A stretch of DNA of 64,000 bases from Taxillus chinensis (lineage: Eukaryota; Streptophyta; Magnoliopsida; Santalales; Loranthaceae): NCBI GenBank assembly GCA_023512835.1, contig CM042090.1:48625321-48689320 (forward strand). Direction: 5' to 3'. The stretch's first letter is position 1. Every line of letters begins with the position of its first letter. Positions 54,952 to 64,000 of this stretch are shown here, one piece after another. The position numbers were made by a program, and so were the translations under genes. The notes under the pieces are model-generated. The model was not told where the DNA came from, made no database searches, and saw only the letters and a program-made list of their open reading frames with translations.

Positions 54952-57900
54952 GTGCAACAGCCTCAGTGGGAGGCACAGGGTCATGTTGATCAGCGGGGCA
55001 AGGCCCCAATGGGCCAGGCTAGTGGCAGTGGGCCACGAGGGAGGACTTTTGCCCTTACCAGCAGAGAGGCAGAGGTTCCACTAGTGGACGAGGCAGGAGC
55101 AGGACCTTCAGTGGTGAGAGGTACCATCATCATTTCTCATACTATTTGTTCAGTTTTGATTGATACTGGTGCTACCCATTCTTTTATTTCGTATGCTACG
55201 GTGGTTGGATTGGAGTTAGACCAGGAGACAATGAGTCAGTCTCTGATGGTTGCTTCACCTTTGGGTGGAATTGTGAAACTTGAGAGTATCTGTCGTGCTT
55301 GTCAGGTAACACTTGTGGGTGTTAACCTGTTGTATGATTTGTATATCATGGAGTTAGATGATTTTGATGTTATCCTGGGTATGGATTGGTTAGTCTCCGT
55401 GGAGGCCAAGATTGATTGTTTTCGACGGCGGATGAAGTTTCTCACACCAGAGGGCACGCAGGGTGTCTTTGTGGGTGAGTGGACTGAGAAGGCATGCAAG
55501 TTGGGACCTTTGAGGCATGTGTGGGGTGATGTGACCCACCAGTTAGCCAGCTTGACGTTGGTTGACAGGAGGAGAGAAGGGAAGGCTATTTTGCCACCCA
55601 TTGTAGATCAGTTCCCGGATGTGTTTCCTGAGGACTTAGTCAGTTTGCCACCCATGAGGGAGGTAGAGTTTTCGATGTAGTTGTTGCCAGGGACAACACC
55701 GATCAGGTTAGCGGCCTACAGGATGGCACCGACAGAGCTTAGGGAGCTCAAGAGGCAGGTAGATGATCTATTGGCATGAGGCTTTATCAGGCGGAGTAGC
55801 TCACCGTGGGGCGCTCCAGTGTTGTTTGCCAAGAAGGCGGATGGTTCGCTTCGGCTGTGTATCGACTACCGGAAGCTGAACCAGGTGACTGTGAAGAACA
55901 GTTACCCATTGCTGAGGATCGATGACCTGTTTGATCAGTTTCACGGTGCGAGGTGGTTTTCCAAGATAGACTTGAGATTTGGATACCATCAGTTGAGGGT
56001 TAGGGAGGCAGATTTCTTTAAGACCACGTTCAGTTATCGTTATGGGCATTATGAGTGGCTTGTGATGCCGTTTGGGCTCACAAATGCTCCAGCAATGTTT
56101 ATGGGATTGATGAACCAGGTGTTTGCTCCATATTTAGATATGTTCGTTGTGGTGTTCATCGACGATATTTTGGTCTATTCAGCGACCAAGAGGGAGCATG
56201 AGGAACATTTGCAGGTTGTGTTGCAGACCTTGCGAGAGCATCGGTTGTACGCGAAGTTCATGAAATGTGACTTTTGGTTGCAACAGGTGCACTTCTTGGG
56301 GCAATGTGGTATCTTCGGAGGGTATCACAGTGGATCCTGCGAAGAACGAGGTGGTTATGTCATGGAAGAGGCCCACGAATGTGTTTGAGATTCGTAGCTT
56401 CCTTGGTTTTGGCAGGCTACTATTGGAGGTTTGTGGAGGATTTTTCCTGGTTAGCAGCTCCTATGACACACTTGACCAGGAAGGGAGTTCCTTTTGTTTG
56501 GTCTGATGCTTGTGAGAGTGCTTTCATGGAGCCGAAGGCATGATTGACCTCAGCACCTATCTTGATTGTTCCACAAGAAGGTGTGCCTTTCGAGGTGTAT
56601 TGTGATGTTTCCAGGGTGGGACTTGGTTGTGTGTTGATGCAGACTCGGAAGGTGATTGCTTATGGGTGTAGGCAGTTGAGACCACATGAGCAGAACTATC
56701 CCACACATGATTTGGAGTTGGCTGCATTGATCTTTGCTTTAAAGAGCTGGCACCATTATCTCCTTGGGGAGAAATTTGTGGTATATACGGAGCACAAGAG
56801 CTTGCAATATATCTTTTCTCAGAGACCTGAACCTTAGGCGAGGCGGTGGGTGGAGTACCTGCAACGATTTCAGGTTTGACATGATGTATACCCCTGGGAA
56901 GGGAAATGTGGTGGCAGATGCTCTGAGTAGGAAGAGCAGGGCCGTGGTTGCCCATTGTGCTATTAAGGAATGGGAGATGATGGGTCAGTTGGCAGCGATG
57001 AGCTTGCAGATGGTGACCAGTGGGGGACAGGGGATCCTCAGTGTTGTTGTCGCAGTCCCTGAGTTACAGCATAGGATCATAAAGGATTAGCTGGGGGACG
57101 TTGATTGTGAGGTCATCAGGGACAGGATTCAGACTGGGCTGGCATCTTCTGATTGGACTGAGGATGTAAAGCATATATTAAGGTATAGGGGTCGCCTGAT
57201 AGTTCCCACTTCTCTTCAGGAGGAGGTTCATCAGGAGTTTCACTAGACGAGGTTAGCTGTACATCCTGGTGGGACCAAGATGTATCATGTCGTAAGGAGG
57301 CAGTATTGGTGGCCAGGCCTGAAGATGGCCATTGTTGATTATGTGAGGAGGTGTTTGACCTGTCAGCAGGTCAAGGCAGAGCACCTAAGATCAGCTGGTG
57401 AGTTGCAGTCATTGTTAGTGCCAGAGTGGAAATGGGACCACATAACTATGGATTTTGTCACTGGACTTCCTTGTTCCAGGGGACACGACACCATATGGGT
57501 TATTGTGGATCGATTGACTAAATCGGCGCACTTTATTCCGATTCGGGAGGCAGACCCAGTGAGGACTTTGGGATAGAGGTATCTTAATGTCATTATGCGG
57601 TTACATGGAGTCCCATTGTCTATTGTATCTGGTTGGGATGCGAGGTTCACCTCTCAGTTTTGGAGACAGTTGCAGCGAGCTTTGGGTACCAGGGTAAACC
57701 TGAGTACAACCTTTCATCCGTAGATGGATGGTCAGTCGGAGCGGACGATTCAGACACTCGAGGATATGTTGCGTGCCTGTGTCCTAGATTTTGGAGGTTG
57801 TTGGGAGAGTCACCTTCCTTTGGTGGAGTTCTCTTACAACAACAGTTATCAGGCCACGATTGGGATGGCTCCATATGCGGTGCTGTATGGGCGGCCTTGT

Positions 57901-57976
57901 AGATCACCTTTGTGTTGGGCATAGAAGGGAGAGACAGCGGTTCTCGGTCCTGATATGGTTCGAGAAACCACGGAGA
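54952..57976 (+). pseudogene. pol: Element B pol: protease, reverse transcriptase, RNase H, partial integrase (broken)
   Basis: Protease has SVLIDTGATHSFISYA (about 55150) and DVILGMDWLVSVEAKIDC. Reverse transcriptase, after a TAG at 55678 and a TGA near 55778, has [45 protein letters not shown] and [12 protein letters not shown]. One-base changes near 56301 and 56408 shift the frame. RNase H (56544-56837) shows [15 protein letters not shown] and [10 protein letters not shown], where the usual motif is TDHKSL. Integrase has GGTKMYH, CLTCQQ, WDHITMDFVTGLP and RLTKSAHFIP, and extends to about 57976, where the GPF module and the pol end have been deleted. Confidence 0.9.
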
Positions 57977-59026
57977 TACCCCCCATTTGGATTCAAAGAA
58001 AAATACTAGAAAATTGAATTCCCACTCCTTCAAAATGTGAAAATTGGGATTTAGTGTAAAATCTCGGAAAAATCCAGTTTTTCGTAGAGGTGAATTTTTG
58101 GAAAGTTGGGTTAGACATCTGAGAAAAATCCCCAAAAATCAAATTATCTTAGTTATAATATGGAGACTCAATGCCGGGACTTTTTATTGCAAGGAAATAG
58201 CTGGGTATCTCCTTCCTTAGTCAAGGAATGAGGATCGACTTGTGAAGACGGGCTACAGTTCTAAAGGGAGTGTTATACACCTTAAGACCATATCGATGTT
58301 GGTATGTTGGTTTGCAGATTTGGGACTTGGGTTCCATGACTTGTTGGGTTCGCACCGATGGTGCTATGTGGTTGACGTGGTAGGCATATGCACCGATGGC
58401 AGGCCTGTGTAGCGATTGTGGCCGGGCATATTGCGTTGTGGATAGGCTAAGGCCTCAGTAGAGCCGTTGAGCTTGTGGAGCTAGGGCTGAGTGCCCTAAG
58501 CTGGGATCCCATAGAGGATCGTGGACAAGATGTCCTATGTGGGCAGGCTAGGTCCTGATGTTTGTTTGCAGGCTGAGTCCTGATGATTGTGCACACTACA
58601 CAATGCACGAGTACACAGAACATGTAGTATATACTTGTATGTTTGCATGATGTGGAGTGTTGGGGTCACCTACTGAGCTTGTCGCTCACCCCTACTTGTT
58701 GTTTACCTTTTTCAGGTGTGACCTGAGACTAGTGGAGGACTTTCTTCCAGGAGGACGTATGATACAGTGCTGTATTTTGTATTGTTTGTATTATATCCCG
58801 GACATGGGTCCGTGGACTTGTAGTTGCATACTATTTGTGATGTGATGTCTGTATGACTGTTTGACTTATTGTATGCATGATGATATGACTATACAGGGTT
58901 GCATATTTGAGATAGCACCCGCGGTGTCTCTATTGGTGCTAGTCACCAACCCCTTGACCTTTCGGATGCGGGCAAGGGGAAGTCATGTGCCCGGTTGCGG
59001 GTTCCCTGGAATTCGGGGGCGTGACA
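57977..59026 (+). repeat. Truncated 3' LTR of element B
   Basis: It starts in mid-LTR at CCATTTGGATTCAAAG, matching 52228 onward of the 5' LTR. It has the GAGC/GCTC stem at 58675-58687 and ends GGGGGCGTGACA. Confidence 0.9.
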
Positions 59027-59418
59027 ATTGTGTACACTAAACAGTGCATGAGTACACTGAGAATATAGTATAAACTTATATGTTTGCATGAGGTGGAGTT
59101 TTGGGGTCACCTACTGAGCTTGCCGCTCACCCCTACTCATTATTTACCTTTTTCAGGTGACCCAAGACTAGTGGAGGACTTTCTTACAGGAGGACGTGCC
59201 CACTACTCTAATGTATGATACAGTTGTATTCTATATTGTTTTGTGTGATATCCCGGATAGGGATCCGTGGACAGTTGTATTATGCATTGTTGATCATATG
59301 ATATTTGTATGACTATTTGACATGTATGACTGTTTGACATACTGTATGCATGTTGATGTATGGGAAAGTATAGGATTACCCTTGATGTATGACTGTACAG
59401 GGTTGCATATTTGAGACA
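59027..59418 (+). repeat. 3' LTR of element A, third piece
   Basis: It continues the element A LTR after element B, starting with the ATTGT duplication, and matches about 42317-42690 of the 5' LTR. It is cut after AGACA by solo LTR C. The small piece 51026-51058 precedes it on the other side of element B. Confidence 0.88.
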
Positions 59419-59627
59419 TGTAATATCCCACACCTAGAATAGACAAAGAGATAACTTATATATGGTTTAAAGATGTCATTTTGGTAGTTGCGAGGTAAGG
59501 GTATTTTGGTAATATCAAGTGGCAATTTAAGGGGTAGATTACTAGTTCTTATAACTTGGTGATTTAATAAGTTTCTATTAAATGGAGATTCGAGATTTAT
59601 CTTAATTAAGGGTGCTAACGTGCACTT

Positions 59628-61376
59628 ATGCCGTTATTTTATAGCCTATTTAGGGTGTTTAAGAGCATGTTTAGAGCCTGTTTTCTACGATATTTCATAT
59701 ATATTTGCTCTAACCCCTAGAAAGACACTGCTTGTGCTATATTATGTGTTTTTGAGCTATTTTGAGCAGATTTTTGGATGATTTCTTCTCTAGTCATCAA
59801 CTAGATTACTCTATCTACTAAAGAGGGAGTTTGTGGAAACCTATGAGCTTAAAAGGAGGCATTTTGAAGGCTATAAGCGTCAAGGCTGCAAAAGGCCTCT
59901 TCCCACACTTAGTGCTGAGCAAGCACATTTTGATTTATTTGACTATGAAGATGACCTTACCAATATCACGTGCAGAAGGGAAAGTTTCTCCAAATGATGC
60001 CCTCTACCTCCCATAAAAATTTTAGAGCAAAAGGACAAGAAAAGATTTTGCACGTGATATTGGGATTTGATTTTTTTGACCTTATAAAAGGCTTCATATG
60101 ATCTCACGTGCAGAACAAAATTTTCTCCAAATGATGCCATCTACGTCTCATAAAAGTTTCAGACCATTTGGAGGTGCTCGTGACAATGACCTTTGTTACG
60201 GGCAAGGATATTTTTGCATGGAAGGCTTCTATCTGATGTGATAAAGTCATGGGTGAAGTTTCAGAGCAAATGGAGGTGCCCGTGACAATGAACTTTGTCA
60301 CGGGCAAGAATGTTTTTGCACAGTCAAGTTTGTTTTGTTATGCTGATGATTTGTCTCTTCTGGAGCTTGATCAAATTCTGTTTGGTTTAAGGTATTTTTA
60401 AAGTTTGAATGAAGAATAAGGGTCACGTACCAAAACTATGTCGTTTTGGTAGCGACAACAACTGGCACTAGGGCACACTTTATACAATACCTGCAGCCCT
60501 ATAAAAGGAGGCTAGGAAGGCTGAAACGCAGAGATATTCTTGGAGGCAGAGACGCAGACAGAGTTTAGAGAGAGACGTTCTTGGAGAAAGAAATAGCTTT
60601 TGAGTTTGACGGCAAGGGGTTGCTGGAAGAGAAGGAGAAGTGTTGGGGCTGTTAATCATATCTATTCCTCTCTCTCTCTGTCTACTGGTACTGTAATCAT
60701 GTGTTATTCTAGGTTTATTGTGATTGTGAGAATGATTATGGGGTAAAACCTTATTTTTAGGGGAGCAATGTAGCCCTAGGTCTTGTAATATTCTAGATTA
60801 TGGAATTTTGCTTGCTATTATATGAAATTATGGGTTTTTAATTAGTTCATTAATGTTTTAATGCAAAGTCTGATGTATGCATGGTTAGACTATCTCAACC
60901 CTTGTCTATGGTAGAATTTGATGAACTAGATTTGATATTACATGATGGACCAAATCTGTATCTGTTGAATTGGTTGTTTTCCTTTGAACACTTTTATTCT
61001 CATGGGCCAAGTGGTTTAAAAGACTTACACTTCCCTTTTCATGGACCAAGTGTTAGGGCAGTGGGTGATGACCATTATAAACTTGGAATTAATTAAATGT
61101 TTTTAAGCAAGTACCATAACTAGAGTATTATCAGGCATTGGGTGGTGAAATTGTGACCCTAGATCCTTTAATTCATTGCTATCTTCGAATTGCGTTACAA
61201 TCTCAATAGTTTCTACATTTTGCATGTTTAAGACTTTTACTTTAATTTAAAACTCAAAAATCAATTGTCCAGACATAAATTCAACTTGTTAAGATAGTGC
61301 TTTGCCGCTTAACATTAGCTACCTGCTTGTGGGTTCGATAACCGGAGTCTTAATATTCAATTTTATTACTTGACCA
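59628..61376 (+). mobile_element. Presumed insert inside solo LTR C (LTR-like, non-coding)
   Basis: The segment is flanked by identical GTGCACTT octamers (59620-59627 and 61377-61384). It has its own TATA-like CCCTATAAAAGGAGG at about 60490, an ACGT-type motif CAAAACTATGTCGTTTTGG at about 60431, a GAGA-rich leader near 60570 and hairpin-forming CCCGTGACAA/TTGTCACGGG at about 60279-60304. These features are LTR-like, but no TG...CA borders with a five-base duplication were found, so its class is open. No protein-coding domain was seen. Confidence 0.5.
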
Positions 61377-62125
61377 GTGCACTTGCTGCAAAACATATCA
61401 AACAAATATATTTAAGTCAAAGGGTATTTTGGTATTTTAAGGACTTAAAATAAGAATTCTAATAGAAAACGAAAACTAGATTTAAGAAAATCACTTGATG
61501 GGCAAGAAATTAGAGTTTGAATGCTATTAGAACTCTTGTAAGATGTGGGAAGAAACTCTATAAAAGGAGGAGGTCATCCTAGGGGTTTAGTTGTTGTTTC
61601 TTTGTCTTGGAGAGCACTAGCTATTCTAGTAGACAATAAAGGAGAGAAAGAAGAAAAGCTGAAACTTTGGGGCGTTATAAGTTCTGGCAAGTTAGTCTGA
61701 CTTCTGAAATATTCGAGGTAGGTGATTTTACCCTTTCCTTATCTTTGTAGAGAATGAATGACAAATAGGGTTGATTTGGTTAAGGATAGAAATTAGAATG
61801 AACAAGTTTGCATGTTATTGAGATAAGACGTAGAGCTGTGAAATTAATCGGAACAATTGTGTTGGGGCTTAGTAACTCATTATCTGTGTAAGAGAACTTA
61901 ATTGGTAAAATGTCTTGAGGCTTTAAAACGCTACCTTTAGGCTTAGGGACTAACTTAAGGTTTACGAAATTGATCATAGTTTATCATGCGAAGTAAGCGA
62001 TGCATCGCTTGTATACAAGTAGGTCAACGAATTGAACAGTGATTACATGGAATGGCACGTTTAGAGTGCACATATCGACATGCACATAGCTAAAATTGGG
62101 TACATGGCAAGGAGACGTGCAAGGT

Positions 62126-62162
62126 GTGCACGTGGCGATACATGGTGTGTCGCCACGTGCAC
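62126..62162 (+). repeat. 13-bp perfect inverted repeat with G-box cores, followed by T-run
   Basis: GTGCACGTGGCGA (62126-62138) and its exact reverse complement (62150-62162) flank an 11-base loop. Each arm includes CACGTG, and a run of about ten T follows. Variant CACGTGGCGA words recur at about 62310-62345. Confidence 0.85.
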
Positions 62163-63440
62163 TTTTTTTTTTACCTTATTTTATTATATTTTTAATGTAT
62201 ACAGGGTTGAAATAGGTACAAAATGGTATATTTTATAGGCCAATCGGAGTTCTCTGTAAATAGTTATGATTTTTTGAAGTTGGAAGTAAAACTGGGAAAA
62301 CAACTCTGCGTGTGGCGATAGCACGTGGTGATGCACGTGGCGAGCATCACTACGTGAATTTTTTTATATTTTATTTAGATAGCCAGTTAAAAACCCTTCG
62401 AAACGGTAGGTATCAATAACAAATCAGAGGTCTGTAGAATTAGTTATGATTTTTCAAAGTTAGGATAGAATCTGCACAGTTTTAGCAGCCTATTTTGGTT
62501 TCTTTGGTTTGCCAATGGGAATTTGAGATCGTAACCTTTAGAGGAGAACCCTAAGGATCACTTGAGGATTGTAATGTAATTTTATTTGTGATTGTTGAGG
62601 TGTGTGTTTGCTTTTTATATTGAGAACACGTTGTGTTGATTTGTTGTACTGATATTGTGTTTGTGTGAGATGTTTTATTGTAATGGCTATTGTGTGTGTG
62701 GACCTATGTACGTAGGGTATGGTTGCTGATGTGGCATGATTGCCTAGGTTGGCGATGGCTATGAGCCCGGATGAGGGGTACGCCGTGATGTTGTTTTGCC
62801 TATGCTGGCAATTGGCTTTGAGCCCGGAAGAGGGGAAGCCTTGTTTGTGTTATTGAATTGGTAGTTGTGATTCATATATTTCGTGAATTGTTGTTATAAA
62901 TTGATATGTTATATTTGTTGTGCTCATTCGAATTTGACTGATGTTTATGTTATGGCTCAACACTACACATGTACACTTGTACACAAAGCATGTAGTATTA
63001 GGAGTTCGTTGTTGGGAAGTGTTGGTAAGGATTAATAGTTCACCTACTGAGCTTTGTACTCACTCATACTCGTTGATTTGTTTTTCTCCAGGTGTTGATT
63101 GGAGCTAGTATTGGATTACGCTGCTCAGTGAAGTTATTTGTTTGATGTATGAACTTTGTTTAGATGTTATTTTTATTAAACTTTATTTTCCCGGACAAGG
63201 GTCTGTGGACGGTTGTAATGAATTGATTGGTTTGTGTGATAACTTTATTAACATACTTAATATTATTTTGGCATTGGAAAAGTACTTTCATATCCATGAT
63301 GTATGTTATACAGGGAATTTGGACAACACCCGCTTTGTATGTCCATCATAGGTGCTTGTCACCAACCCCTTGACCCTTCGGGTGCAGGCATGGGGAAGTC
63401 ACATGTTCAGTTTTGAGTTTTTGAAATCGGGGACGTGACA

Positions 63441-63560
63441 AGACAACACCCGCAGTATAGTCTCTATTGGTGCTAGTCACCTACCCCTTGACCTTTCGGG
63501 TGCGGGTAGGGGGAAGTTATGTTCCTGGTTCCGGGTAGCCTGGAATTCGGGGGCGTGACA
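63441..63560 (+). repeat. 3' LTR of element A, last piece
   Basis: It begins with the AGACA duplication after solo LTR C, matches about 42690-42805 of the 5' LTR, and ends GGGGGCGTGACA. It is followed by the host duplication AAGGA. Confidence 0.9.
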
Positions 63561-63960
63561 AAGGACCTAAGTCCTTTGTTCGTATAAAGTAAGGAATCCA
63601 AACCTTTTACTCGAACGGAGTAAGGATGCGCTAACATGGAGTAAGCCATCCGGATCTTCTACTCATGCGGAGTAAGGAAGCGCTGATACGGAGTAAGATC
63701 TCCGAACCTCTCGTTCATACGTAGTAAGAAAGCGCTGACACGGAATAAGGATTCCAGTATCAAACTGATACAGAGTAAACTGGCTAGTGTGTGAGTAATT
63801 GTAAATAGAGTGTAAAAGAGTTTTTCAGTAGATTGAAAAGCTTCATCAGCTTTTGTCTGTCATATTTGGTTGTAATTATCTTTTGATAATAAAACAAAAT
63901 ACTTCTACTATCTAGTTATCTTCCGCACTGATTCTATTTTTTAACCAGGCAAGTGTTGTG
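63561..63960 (+). mobile_element. Sirevirus-type LTR, right part, with internal deletion
   Basis: It continues the LTR from 40690. Relative to 16953-18327, about 440 bases are missing at 63780/63781. The similarity stops abruptly at about 63960, roughly 90 bases before the expected GGGACCAACA end. The final 40 bases of the window do not match the LTR and may be another insertion or a truncation. Confidence 0.85.
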
Positions 63961-64000
63961 TAGTTTGCAGCCTGTAGCCATTGGCGTTCCAATAGGCTTG

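Larger units (their letters stand above)
51059..59026 (+). mobile_element. Tekay-type gypsy element B, nested in the element A 3' LTR, with internal deletion
   Basis: A perfect ATTGT duplication (51054-51058 and 59027-59031) marks the ends. The first bases are TATAAAG instead of TGTAAAG. It has a complete 5' LTR, a PBS, gag and pol as far as the integrase catalytic core, but at about 57976 the sequence jumps to the middle of the 3' LTR, so the integrase C-terminus, polypurine tract and first half of the 3' LTR are missing. It is the best-preserved copy of the A/B family in the window. Confidence 0.92.
59419..63440 (+). mobile_element. Solo LTR C (Tekay-type), nested in the element A 3' LTR, itself interrupted
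   Basis: It starts TGTAATATCCCAC and ends GGGGACGTGACA, with a perfect AGACA duplication (59414-59418 and 63441-63445). Its last third has the same landmarks as the other Tekay-type LTRs, including CACCTACTGAGC near 63041 and CCAACCCCTTGACC near 63363. A TATA-like CTATAAAAGGAGG is at about 61557. Leaving out the presumed insert at 59628-61376 gives an LTR of about 2.27 kb. No PBS or protein domain is present. Confidence 0.85.
40691..63560 (+). mobile_element. Tekay-type gypsy element A with three elements nested in its 3' LTR
   Basis: The element starts TGTAAAGACCCG and ends GGGGGCGTGACA, with a perfect AAGGA duplication (40686-40690 and 63561-63565). It has a full 5' LTR, a PBS, gag, a complete but mutated pol and a polypurine tract. 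Its 3' LTR is in four pieces (48288-49612, 51026-51058, 59027-59418, 63441-63560). Without the nested elements the 3' LTR is about 1855 bases against 2115 for the 5' LTR; most of the difference lies in the copy-specific repeat zone at 41415-41610. Confidence 0.92.

Overview
This is a eukaryotic window, most likely from the nuclear genome of a flowering plant with a large, retrotransposon-rich genome. It holds one recognisable host gene, with canonical GT-AG introns, and stacked LTR retrotransposons of plant type (Ty3/gypsy of the Tekay/Del kind and Ty1/copia of the Sirevirus kind). No rRNA, tRNA, CRISPR array or prokaryotic gene organisation was seen.

The host gene lies on the minus strand at about 8.05-12.75 kb. 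Seven coding exons can be joined without any frame problem into a 545-residue ubiquitin-specific protease that I recognise as the UBP24 orthologue. It sits in an AT-rich, mostly transposon-free island at about 7.1-14.5 kb.

Everything else is transposon DNA. From left to right: the 3' end of a Tekay-like element (1-2470); a minus-strand Sirevirus-type solo LTR (2597-3942) inside a Tat/Ogre-like leader fragment; LTR fragments (about 4200-5640); the UBP24 island; a TTGACC-rich array (14.57-14.89 kb); a minus-strand Tekay-type solo LTR (15502-18847, duplication ATCGG) split by a Sirevirus solo LTR (16953-18327, duplication TAAAC); a complete but mutated Sirevirus (20323-38798, duplication GTTAG) whose 3' LTR was hit by a Tekay-type element (32561-38548); and a Sirevirus LTR (from 40228) split by a 22.9-kb nest (40691-63560, duplication AAGGA). 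In that nest, Tekay-type element A carries three insertions in its 3' LTR: a Sirevirus solo LTR (49613-51025, ATGTT), Tekay-type element B (51059-59026, ATTGT) and solo LTR C (59419-63440, AGACA). C itself holds a further insert.

The most unusual item is an accessory reading frame of about 900 codons between pol and the 3' LTR of the Sirevirus (28831-31547). Its N-terminal part resembles the 'putative plant transposon protein' family. A Pro/Ser/Ala-rich linker and a short helical segment follow. The C-terminal part has the full layout of a Ulp1/SENP (C48) SUMO-type cysteine protease, with His and Asp 17 residues apart and a PQQ-x-D-G motif, but in this copy the catalytic Cys codon is a Tyr codon. 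This frame occupies the place where Sireviruses carry an env-like gene.

Other recurrent signals are copy-specific short-repeat zones at matching places in the Tekay-type LTRs, a duplicated pol-end/polypurine block with nearly constant spacing, a conserved GAGC/GCTC stem-loop in the LTRs, a degenerate GGAGTAAGGA motif filling the Sirevirus LTRs, and two independent deletions that fuse pol to the middle of the 3' LTR. All transposon genes seen are broken, mostly by in-frame stop codons.
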